Of a stretch of 64,000 nt of DNA, positions 49,941 through 60,868 are shown piece after piece; within the stretch, counting starts at the first letter, position 1, and the number at the start of each line of letters is the position of its first letter. The stretch covers positions 3,229,001-3,293,000 of the forward strand of contig OY987265.1 of assembly GCA_963920665.1 (NCBI GenBank), read 5' to 3'. The notes below the pieces were generated by a model. That model made no database searches, was not told where the DNA came from, and saw only the letters and a list, made by a program, of their open reading frames with translations. Position numbers and translations under genes: made by a program. This DNA is from Straminergon stramineum. Lineage: Eukaryota > Streptophyta > Bryopsida > Hypnales > Calliergonaceae.

Positions 49941-50288
49941 ATGGTGCAAGAAATTGGATTGTTGGTAGTTGGAGACATAATGCTCATGCAAAGTGAGGAT
50001 CCGGATACTCCTCCCTACATTGCCAAGGTGGAGATAATCAAGGGCAATAGCCATAGCAATGTGAAAGTGCATGTGCATTGGTATTTTCGTCTTGAGGATT
50101 CCAAAAGTGGTTGGAAGCACTTTCATGGTAAGAAGAAAGTGTTTCTATCTAACCACTTCAATGTCCAAAGTGTAGTTATTATTAAGGGCAAGTGCAGTGT
50201 TCATTCTTTCGAGGCATACATGAAGATGGAGACTGTCAGCGATAATGACTATTTTTGTTGCTTTGAATATGGGGCGAGCACTCACTAA
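49941..50288 (+). pseudogene. BAH-domain fragment of a SHL/EBS-like chromatin reader, copy 2
   Basis: A frame of about 110 residues covers most of a BAH domain: VVGDIMLMQSEDPDTPPYIA, KVEIIKGNSHSNVKVHVHWY, then FHGKKKVFLSNHFNVQSV, IIKGKCSVHSFEAYMKME and DYFCCFEYGAS. The order and motifs match the BAH half of plant SHL/EBS BAH-PHD proteins. The frame ends just where a CACTA-like terminus (CACTAAAAGAAAATG) begins at 50,282. No PHD finger or upstream exon is visible. The uninterrupted frame could still be transcribed as an exon, but as a gene it is truncated. More complete than copy 1. Confidence 0.7.
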
Positions 50289-52025
50289 AAGAAAATGAGG
50301 GTTTTTGCAACTGCGAAAAACAACTAGTTTTGAGTTGTATAGGACAATTTGCAATTGGTGCTAATTTTGGAGCCCTTAGTTGCAGTGGATAAGTTGCATA
50401 TAGGATTGTAGTTGCAAGTTGTGGCAACCTATTTGGAACTTCATCAATGATTATGTCCATCAGCATTGGTTAAGTCATGTCCTAACATGTCAGGATTTAG
50501 GTTAGCCAAAAAAAATTATTCATAAGTAATTCAAAACCAATACTAACATCAATATTCTTAGAGATAGACACATGGATGAGGCCAAATTTCAAGCCCGTGG
50601 CATTCTTGCCACCAAATGATTTTGAAAAAGTGGTATTTTGACACCTAAAAATTAGAAGAAAATAGCATCCAAATTCAAGGAAAATAGAAAATTGAATTTC
50701 TACTAAAATTTTGGTACTCACTACTTTTATCTAAAGGAAAAGAAGAAAACTATTGGATGAAATTGACAAGAAAATATCTTTAAAAAATACATGATTTTGT
50801 CAAATTTTGTATGAATTTTACTATTTCAGATAATATTATAATTGAAAGCAAGTAATTGATGGATAGAAACACAAAAGCAAAGTATTATTCATATATATAT
50901 ATATAAACTTTGAAAATTTCTTGTAATAAATTTTGAATCAAAATATAGATGATTTTGTTTTATTTTGTTGTAAATTTTATCAAAAATATTGATTAACTTC
51001 ATAGTAGAATTCTACCATATACATATCATCTATGGATCATATTTGCCAACTTTTTTTAGTATCCCTAAATGATTATTCAAAATTGAATTTGACTATACAT
51101 CAAGGACATTCTTTTTAAAGGTGAACTACATGAAATACCTATAGCCAAAGTTTATGAACCACTAGTAGTAGTAGTAGTTTTAAATTTGACTTCCATATAC
51201 TTTAAAAGCAACTATATAATATTAGTGTACATGGCATTACGATTTCTTTTGATGAAACAATAAGCATAGAATATCATTTGTACATTATTGTCATAAAAAA
51301 ACAAGTGAATAAATTTAATTTGAAAGAAATTCTATGAGTATTTGAAAAACGTGACAAATGAAATATTTTTTATTTTATAACACTATTGAAATATCACCTT
51401 TAATATGAAAAAATATTTATTATAAAATTCAACACTTGAGATGTATTTCTAGCATATTAATATGGTAAATTTGTTTTATTTTTTAAAATGGAATTTAATA
51501 TATACATGGAAATTCTTTATAAGAAATTAAAAACTATTAACATGAAAACAAAAATTATTTCTATCATTAAAAGATATAAAAAAAATCTTATGAGCAATTG
51601 TGAGGTTGTTCACAACAATTTTTCAGTCTATATGAAATTAATCTTTTTTTAAATTTATTATTACTATTAATTTTTATCAAGTCATACAAACGAGGCATAT
51701 AATGAAAAATTCTATAATAAATTCTATTTTATGTTTTCAAGAATCATTTCTATAATAATTAGAAATATAACAAATACTACATTGTACTATTTTCAACACC
51801 ATTTTGAATTCAAAAGAAATTAAGTGAAAAAATTCTAACATCATTTTGGTTAGGGAGAAATTTCAAATATTAATATTTTGTTATATTTTTTCTATTTAAA
51901 AAAATTAGATTTTGATTTAATATTAATCTATAAAAATGTCATCTTCTAGCTTCAAATTTGCAATCTGAATATTAATATCAATTTTGGAATTGAAATTAAA
52001 AACCACATGTATAAAAACAATCATT
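50282..52025. other. CACTA-like left terminus and AT-rich intergenic DNA
   Basis: CACTAAAAGAAAATGAGGGT at 50,282 resembles a CACTA left end. No matching right end was found before 52 kb. The remainder is extremely AT-rich with no gene seen. Confidence 0.35.
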
Positions 52026-52053
52026 TTCATTTTATAAATAGATGTTGTAGTTT

Positions 52054-53778
52054 TTGGATATGGGAGGTTGGTTAGCAAAATCTAGTAAAGTTGAAGTAGA
52101 AACTAAAACGTCACATTTTAATTCAAGATTAAAACATGTATCTACATCTCCTAGACTAACTCGATCACCTGAGCAATTAGAAAGAGATAAAAAAGTAAAA
52201 ATAAAAAAAAACATTCATGAAGTACTCAAGGAAAATTATGATTGGGATAATTTAGAAATTAATGATATTAGAGAGATTTTTACAGAACTTCTTGCTAAAG
52301 ACAAGAATAAAATTGAAATAGCATGGAAAAATTGGAGACTAAAATCTTATGAGAAAATATTCAAAGATAATTTAGTTATATGGAACCCTAGCATTTATGA
52401 AGATGACATAAACTTTACATATGCAAATCTTTATCCATGTGTTATTAATCAAATTGAGGGAAATCCAATTGTAGGTTATAATGAACGCTCCCAAAAATGG
52501 TCTGGTATGTTTAAACTAGATTTTTTACCATTAGATGTAAATGATATTATTGCTGGTGATGGAGGTTTACTTTGCATAAATGGAGGTCTTCAACCAAGAG
52601 CAACTAATCCTCAAACTCCACCAATTCCTCATTCTGAAGATTACAATTATACACTTTATCCTCCACAATCTATACTTTTAGTTTGCAATCCTCTTACAAA
52701 AGAAATCAAATTCATACCAAGACATACAAATAAAATCCTAGATAACAAGATTGCATGGATGACAACAAACATAAATCCTAAATGAAATTATCTAAATAAA
52801 AGAAACTCACCAAAACAAAGATATAGATTATATGTTGTTGGAAGCCATGAAGATGTGCCAACACTTTGTGGAAATGGCTGTAATGAACTTGTATTGATGG
52901 CTTATGATTCAAGATCTGACTTATGGATTTTTGGATCTATTGTTGGACAATGTAGATTTCTAGAGTCTGGAAAGACATGTATTGCAATATTTGATGAAGG
53001 ATTCATGATTGGTGGTCAAGAGAAATCTATTATTATTGATGTTGAAAAAACAAAAAAAACAAATATGAAATCAAGTTATGTAATTGATTCTCTTATTCAG
53101 AGTCATTCTCCAAACTTCAAACTTCAGAGAAATCCAAGTTATTTGTGGAAAAATAAACTATTTTTTGTACACCATTCATCATTGAAATGGCACACATTAG
53201 ATTTTGAGATTTTAGATAAAGAAGGTTTTCCGTGTGAAGATTTAGAAGCTCCACGACTTTTGCAATGTGAGTCAGGGAGTACAATATATGTGGCCACACG
53301 GTCAATTATAGATCCTTCTACAATTGAAATCCATGAAGTTCTTATGTCAAATGGATATCCTTGTGGAGACTTTTTGTTTACAACCATGATGCCTGCTAAT
53401 GTCTACAAATCATTATTTAGGAGTGAAAAGTCTTTAAAAAGGTATGATTGTTGTGGTGGTTTACACTACTTATGTTTTTTAGTACTTGATGATATGGAAG
53501 ATGGTACAAAAAATGATAAGAAGGCTACTAAAAAAGTTGAAGTAAAAGGCAACTTGATGGAAAGTGACAAAAAAGATGATAGTAAAAATGATAGAAATAC
53601 AAATATAAAGAAGAAAAGAAAAATTGACTCAAAAAATATTGCAACATTAGCCATCTTTAATATAAAGACAAAAAGATGGTCTACATTATTGACACCCAAT
53701 TTAAACAATGAAAGCTCAAATTGCTCCTATGCATTGGCAAAATGTAGTTGGAATCCAAATTGGCTAGCAAAACCATAG
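52054..53778 (+). pseudogene. F-box/kelch-type protein gene with one in-frame stop
   Basis: One reading frame of 575 codons is interrupted only by TGA at 52,783-52,785; translation continues in the same frame to 53,778. Plant proteins of this type recruit targets to SCF ubiquitin ligases through an N-terminal F-box and a C-terminal kelch-like propeller. Here residues ~63-103 (NLEINDIREIFTELLAK ... AWKNWRLKSYEKIF) look like a diverged F-box. Residues 164-178 (DIIAGDGGLLCINGG) and 208-222 (ILLVCNPLTKEIKFIP), and after the stop YRLYVVGS and LMAYDSRSDLWIFGS, match the repeated blade motifs of the family. A Lys-rich insert (about 53,500-53,640) is atypical. The upstream TTTATAAATA (52,030-52,039) is TATA-like but only about 15 bases from the first ATG. 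Codon use is very AT-rich, unlike the two AP2/ERF genes. A recent nonsense mutation or sequencing error are the likely explanations of the stop; an intron spanning it is possible but I see no clear splice pair. Confidence 0.65.
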
Positions 53779-54672
53779 ATTTGAATAAATTGTGATACAC
53801 AATTTTGATGATAAATTTTTCTTTTATTTATTAAAATTTATGAATTTAGAAAGTTCTTTTATGTCAAATTTTTTGTGAAAATTAAAACACAAGCTTAACT
53901 TTAGAAAAAATTCAAATAATAAGTATTCAAAAAGAACTTATATATTTAGTTCAAGTACTAATTCTAATACCTTTTCCAATTAACATTTTAGGTGTCTTTT
54001 GCCAATCTTAAATTTTTATTGTTAGAGGCTATTGGAATTGAGCCTCAAACACATTGGATCTTGAAGGAAAAATCACATTGAATTTTTATTTCAAAAAATT
54101 TAGAGTAGATTTTGAAAAAATAAAAAATGTAATATGGTTATACATGTTATATCCTTTAAACTTGTATTTTTTTTCATGAACTCAAAATAGATTTGACTTG
54201 TTAAAAGATGACTAACAAACTTCAATCACTTTTGTAGCTTTCACATCCTCTTGATCAAATATTATAATCTTCCAATCCACAAGTGATATTGTTGTATTTA
54301 TTCCCCTATGAAATCCATAACACGTGTAATTTGAATTCATATAGTTATAATTTTCTTAAACTTATAGAACTAATCCAAATTTGATCTTTTTGTTTAGTTT
54401 TGAGCAAAATCCAAGGAACTCGAAAAATGCCTTGGGCATCCAAAATTTCCAAATCTTTAACATGAAATAAGGTTTCATTTAGGACTAATAAAATTTAGTG
54501 CAAAAATGATTTAATTTAACAAATATAATGTTTATCACATAGTCATAATCTTGAAGGCTACTTTTTCATTTCAATTAATTTAAAGCAATTTTTTTTTATC
54601 ATATTTTACACAAACTTATGTAGGTAATGACGACAATAATAGTATATGAAATTGCTTTCCAACTCTATTTAC
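53779..54672. other. AT-rich intergenic sequence
   Basis: Nothing recognised downstream of the F-box/kelch-type frame. Confidence 0.4.
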
Positions 54673-55373
54673 TCCCTAAATGCCCAAGGCCTTTTTGAGC
54701 TTCTAGGAATATGCTCTAAAATGAACAAAAAACAAACATTTTGATAAGTTTTATCAATTTTATTTGAATTATAATAATACAAATTAAAACTAGACATGTT
54801 AGAGATCACATGGGAAAAGAAAACACAACAACAAGGAGCACAAAGGCATAGGGTGCCTTGGCACTTTTCTTCTCTATGCCCCTTTAATATAATATCACTT
54901 ATGGGTTGAAAGATTAAAATGTTTAATCATGAGAGTCTTAAAATTGTGAAAGTGATTTGAAGTCTTTCAATCTTTTGTTCACATGTCAAATCTAAAAAAT
55001 TGGTAACCAAAAAATACAAGATTAAAGGGCATAACATGCAGAACTCTGATTAATTTCTGACTTCTCAAAATCTACTCTACAATTTTTTTAAGGAGTTTCT
55101 AGTGTGATCATTTCTCCACAATGTAGTGTATTCAAGTCTCATTTTCAAAAGCTCTCAACACTAGAAAATCAAGATTTGCAACAGACACCCTTTGACAAAA
55201 TTTTGAATAGAAAATCCTAATCATTCATTTCAAAATTAGATTTTTGATGGAGAAACTAAACTTCAAAACTAAATTTTCAAAACATAAATTACTTAAAATA
55301 GTAACTTGATAAAGTTTAATTTAACTTCAAATTATTGTTGACACCAAAATTTGATGCCTTTGACATTTAGGGG
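54673..55373 (+). mobile_element. TTAA-type element, family C copy 3
   Basis: About 701 bp. The left end is TTAC-TCCCTAAATGCCCA; the right end is TTTGACATTTAGGGG followed by TTAA (55,374-55,377). Aligns with copies 1 and 2. An extra ~65 bp near 54,830-54,892 (with GGCATAGGGTGCC) is absent from the other copies. Confidence 0.65.
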
Positions 55374-55377
55374 TTAA

Positions 55378-57085
55378 ACTATTTTAAATGAAAACATAAG
55401 ACTTAGAATGGATTGCTTATTGGAACACCTTTACCATTGGAATTGATATTTCTGAATTTCAGGTCAAAGGTTTTGGGTTTATTTTTTTCCTTCATTTGGA
55501 TCTCCTTCTACTAATTATTTCTTTCTGGACACATGTGGAAGTTCTTTTTGGTTAAATTTTATTCATGAATTATCACACATGTTTTGTAATATGCTCAAGT
55601 TTTTGGATCCTCAATTTTTACAAGGCAGTTTGAAAGACAAAATAATTACTTTTGTAAAACATCCCCCCAAAGACTTGTTTCTGAAATGTAGTCAATACAA
55701 TCTAACAATCCATGAGTTTTTTTGGGGGGGGTTCTTGTAAATTTTAACCCCTCAATGCCAAACAGAGCCCCTCCCTCCGAATTGTTGTTTCTGAAATGAA
55801 AGTATAGTTTCTTTTTATAATTATTTCTTGAAAACATTGACCACATGATCTTGTTCATCCATATCAATTTTGTCTACCCTTTAAAGGCTTTGATGGTATG
55901 GATTTTGAGATAAGTTCTATCAAAGTTTAAGTGTTGAGAAGAAAAGTTTTTTTCTTTGGGTAGAATGACGTTGGGGGTTTCATATTGCAAATTTTCACAA
56001 ATTAAAGAAGAATTCGGTATTTGTGACTAAATGCAATTATGTACAATTAAGAACATGCTTGCCAATTTTTAGAAGGACTAGTGTGCCCTATGCCATTGCT
56101 AAAGGCAAATTAAAGTTATATATATTTTTTTAAATTTAAATTTCTTTTATACACGAACATCGAATGAGTGAAAGGGCTTTGTTGTAGTGTGAGAGGTTGC
56201 ATTCTTGATACAAATAGAAAACTTTATCGGCACAAAAACCTACAAGAGTACAAGGGCTTTATTTCATGGCATTTGGACAATCATGTGATGTGAAAGTTAT
56301 ATTTTTATCAAATTAAAAGATAATTTAATTTAGTTATCTAATTCATAAAAACTTTGAAATTCAATAACTTTCACATCCAATAGGTCCAAATGACACAAAT
56401 TAAAGTCCATGCGGAGAGATTTTCAAAGCTTTTAAGAATGCAACAACGAGACTTATATTTTCTTAGATATCAACATATGACCCCCCCAAAACACACACAC
56501 ACACACAATCTAATTTAAGGTAAGACTAGTGTGCCTTGTGCCATTGCCAAAACCAAATGAAAGGAACATTAATTTTTAAGAAATTTTAATTCAAAAAAAC
56601 TTTGAAATTCAATATCTTTTACATTGTAGGGCTTTGTTGAATGTGAGAGGTTGCATTCTTGATACAATTAGAAATCTTTATGCACAAAGGAGTCCAAAGG
56701 CTTTGTTTCCTAGCGTTTGGATCTGTAATGTGAATGTTATGTTTTTTTCAAAATAAAAGATAATTTCATTCAATTTTCTAAATCACAAAAACTTTGAAAT
56801 TCAATAACTTTGACAATGTACATTCAAATGCCAAGAACAAAGTTTGTGCACCCCTCCATGCGAGAGCTTTCTAATGGTACGAAGAACACCTCTAAAAGAT
56901 TCATAGTTTCTTAAATCTTAGTGTATCAAACAAATGAACAAAAAAGAATTAAAAAAAAATTTAATGTATAGATTGGAGCAATGGAAGATTGTTTTTAGAA
57001 CCTTGTAATCAAGTGATTGAGGTACATTGGAAAAACAAAAAATGTACATGGCCTTACCCATTCATTATATGCTCCAACTAATCAA
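55378..57085. other. Intergenic sequence with a TTAA-type left end and a tandem duplication
   Basis: TTAA-CCCCTCAATGCC at 55,744-55,759 looks like another element terminus, with no partner found. Two similar units of about 450 bp (about 56,072-56,520 and 56,524-56,980) share GACTAGTGTGCC, GAGAGGTTGCATTCTTGATA and ACTTTGAAATTCAATAACTT in the same order. No gene. Confidence 0.5.
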
Positions 57086-57877
57086 CCCCTTGCCTACTTG
57101 CACACCTATGGAATTTTTCTTTGTAGGGTGTATTTTACATGCTAAATTAATTTCACCATTAGGATTGACAAGTTTCAATTCTATTTTACAGAAATGAAGG
57201 ATTCCATTTCTCCTTCCATCTTGTATCTATTTTTACTTATCAAAATTTTAAAGAATGAAATTCAATTTTATTTATTTTTGAATTTTTATTTGTGGATTTT
57301 CAACTTCACCCCTAAACGTTCTAATTCATCTCTAGAATTGACAATTTTAGAAAAATCATTATAAAGGGCTATTTGAAAGCATATTTTGGAATTGATATAC
57401 AAATAAAAGTTGTAGATTTTGATTTTTAGATTCCATTTGTATGGTTAGATTCACCAATGTTGTCAACAATCTTTTTGTATAAATTTTGATGGAGAAATTC
57501 CAAAATTCCTTTAAAATTCGATTACAAGCAAAATATCATCATTTTTTGAGTAAAATTTGTTGTAATGGATTTGAAATGAGTTTCTCTTCACATGGTGATT
57601 TTTTGAAATTTTTGTGTTCTTGAAATCTATGACCTCATTTTGGCTAATTGAGTTTTAAACTAAAGTCAATGTAGTTTGACCACTTGACATACTTGCACAT
57701 TTGTAATTTTAGAAAAATATGTACTCTAGTGACATCAAATCCAACCCTTAGATAGGTCAACAACTGTGTAACATATCTCCACAAATTAAAATAACTTTCA
57801 TCCAAGTAGTTAGGAAGATGAAACTCTAGTTTCAATCTGTTCATCGTCCAAATAATGGACGTTGGAGTGCTTAGGGG
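57086..57877 (-). mobile_element. TTAA-type element, diverged A/A-prime relative
   Basis: The left end is TCAA-CCCCTTGCC; the right end is GTGCTTAGGGG followed by TTAA (57,878-57,881). The interior resembles A/A-prime in reverse (CACCATTAGGATTGACA corresponds to the conserved middle block). 792 bp, non-coding. Confidence 0.5.
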
Positions 57878-58079
57878 TTAATTTTCAACCATGAAGAATT
57901 GAATATTTCAGCTTCAAAACTTCACAATCCAAACATTTAAAGTTAAAGAAGATTCAAATTCTAAAAACCTAGTACATGGCAAGGTAAAAAACAATCTTTT
58001 CTTTTCAATTTGAAAACTATTATCTTACCTTACAAGTTGTTTTGTCAAACTTAAGGATATTGAAAAAGATTCTATAAAT

Positions 58080-58216
58080 TCTAATACAAGTTTAATGTAA
58101 GATGCAAAGTTGGATATGCTTCCAAAATGACAATTTTGTTTCCATTGTCACTATTTGCACTAGAAATGACAATTTTGGAATGTATTGGAGTAAAATATAG
58201 TTAAAAACTTGTTGAA
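58080..58216 (-). mobile_element. Family A terminal fragment
   Basis: Matches the outer end of reverse family A copies (GCACTAGAAATGACAATTTT then a TAGTTAAAAAC-type tail) but lacks the GGGG-TTAA terminus. Confidence 0.45.
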
Positions 58217-58665
58217 GTTTGAACATCAAGGCAAGAGACCTTGTGCTTCCCATAAATCAAGATTTTTTTTAGTGTAGAAATTTAGAAGGTAAGTTTGTCT
58301 ACGACTTAGAGCCTCTACACATGTATTTGTGGGTGGGTGCATTTACTAATACCAAAATATAAAAACACTTCTAGGTTCCTTCTACAAAGTGAAATTGCAC
58401 TAATATAAGTAAAATTCATTCTCCTACTTCTATGGTCATTGATGATCAATGAAACTCTTCTTGTCTTTATGTATTTTTTTCTACCCATTGGACGTACAAG
58501 TAAGTCCATCCCTATTCTTGTTACATTGAAGCTATAGAAAATTAGAAAGACCCCAACCTTGAGCCTTCCTACTCAAGAATATTACAAAGTATTATCATGG
58601 TTGTTTATTACTCTCAAGTTCCATGAATCCATGAAGTTGGTCATTGTCTAACTAATATAAGGGAG

Positions 58666-58800
58666 GGCTTCCATGTAGAGTTGGGGGTTGGTGAAGCCTA
58701 TCGATTAGCAATGGAATGGGAATTCCAAAAAAACCAAACTCCCATTCCACCATTGATTGGTGGCTAGGCTTCATCGGTCCTCCAACTCTACATGGGAGCC
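58666..58800. repeat. 135-bp imperfect hairpin
   Basis: The left arm GGCTTCCATGTAGAGTTGG and the right arm CCAACTCTACATGGGAGCC pair, and pairing continues inward through GAAGCCTA/TAGGCTTC and CAATGGAATGGGA/TCCCATTCCACCATTG with scattered mismatches. About 55-bp arms and a loop of about 20 bases. The size suits a plant microRNA precursor or a tiny MITE. No target duplication is evident. Confidence 0.6.
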
Positions 58801-60868
58801 AAACCTAAGTCTATGTAATTGGTGTCAAAGTATTCAAGATACTACTGCTTTTCCAACTCTCTACTTTCTATGGAAAGCTTGTGTTAGCAACAATTTGGGT
58901 AGTAAATTAGGATTATTCACAAACGATCCAAAGATAGGTCGTTGAATTCCTACTCTCAACGTAAGTGCTTCATACATAACTTGCTATGATAATTTTTTGT
59001 ATTGGATGACTTCTAGGGATTGAGTGTTCAATTCAAAACCTTTTTTTTTCAAAACTTGACTTCAACCAGCCTTAAAAGACCTTTGATTTCAAGTCTCATT
59101 GACCATCACTCTATTTACTACCATTTTGTAACTAGATATGAATGAAAAAGTTTATATTTATATTTCAGAGATGAAGTCATATGTCTACTACAAACCATAA
59201 ACTAAGTTTTTATGGGGGAAAATATGAATTACTATGAATTTTTGATTAAAAAAAATGAAGAAGATTCATATCAATTCTAGAATATTCACAAAAAATCTGA
59301 AATTTTCACCACAGATGTATATAATAGTGAATAACATGGTGATATAAACTAAAGTTTCCATATCATTCTAGAATTAGACAATTTCTTACAAACCATGACT
59401 ATAGATCCAAAGTTCATAACTTCATATTGCTATAAAAAATTAAAATTTTAGAATTTTTCAAAATTTCTAATTGGAGTAGAAATTGCACTTGTTAATCATC
59501 ATTTCATTCTCGTTGAATCCAATTTCAAAAGAATACTATCATTTTTATGGCTAAAATTCAAATCAAGAATAAGTAGTCAGAAATGGCTAAAATACACAAG
59601 GTTGGTTCATGGATCAAGCAATGTTTTTCAATGAAATTTGATTAGAAAAGTCCATCATACCTTAATGAGGGAATTTGCAATACTATTGTCTAAAAATTTA
59701 CTCCAGCAACTTCCAAAAAAAATTTCAATGAGAAAACCTTTCTTTTCATCCTATAGACTTACGTAATTATGTTTAGTCATCCAAACAACAGAAAATGAAA
59801 AAATCATTGGCAACATCCTTTAAGGTTTAACTTTCCAATCCACATAAAAGGTTCTCATTTAGAGATGAAGCTAACCCAATTAGAACATCAGAGGACTATG
59901 GTCTTCAAAAGTGTTCAATAAATGACTTTTAGAGGAATCATCCTAAAATCTAATCATCTTTTACTAATTACATTGTAAAATAGTTGCATCCTTCAAGAAT
60001 TAAGGTTTTGTCTCCTTCAAATACCACAAAGAGTGTTCAAGAAGCAAGCTTGTAAAAAAGAAAATGATAATTAATGTCAATTTCATGAGATTACCAATAT
60101 TCCATAAGCTAAAAATTGTGACATATATCTTGACAAAGGTTTAATTTCAAGCCACAAACCAGGACAAGTAGAGATTTTGATTTTATGTCATACCTATAAA
60201 ATTGCACCAAAATATTGGAATATCACCAATTTATCGAAATTGATGTTAACATTGCTTGCTTTGATTAACTTGGGAATGACACATCGAACTAGAAGTGTCC
60301 GATGGATGACTCTCCAAATCATTGTAGAAATAAAGAACGCACCTAAATATTGTTCCAAAAATCAGATCATTTTTGAGTGAGTATCTTGGTGATAGGAGAG
60401 CATCCTTCTAGGGTTAAGGAAAGTTATGATACATTTTTACAATCAAATTCCCTGGACATATCAAAATGGCGTTCCTTGAACGATGAACGGAGAAGGCATG
60501 TTTCATTGAACACCACATTGAGAACCTTCTGCACAATTAGTGTCTTTTCCCCATTCTTCAAAACATATTCTACTGTTGATTTCCTTCATCCATGCCGCTC
60601 TACACTGATTGCAATGCCTGGCAGCCTGGTGTGGCTCTAGCATATCCTCTTCTGGCGGTTCTCTCGGAGCACTAAATTCTTCAACTCAGATTCTCTGCAA
60701 CTGCAATTGAGCCTATGAACATAAAACTAAATATCAACAGCTCTACCTCTCTACTCCTGTGGCCCCAGAGAACGAATTTTGTTTAGCTAGATGACTGAAA
60801 CGTCGATCACTATAAGGAGAAAGACTACAACCCTCCTCTAATGAAACAGTGACAAAGTTGCATTCCCT
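58801..60868. other. Intergenic sequence including dispersed repeat family H copy 2
   Basis: About 59,100-59,860 aligns with 37,540-38,230. From about 60,400 the base composition becomes richer in GC, approaching the ERF gene's 3' side. No further gene recognised. Confidence 0.4.

Noticed and set aside
58740..58790. miR166-like precursor
   Set aside because: Only AGGCTTCAT is shared, the rest of the mature sequence differs, and the star arm does not resemble miR166*.
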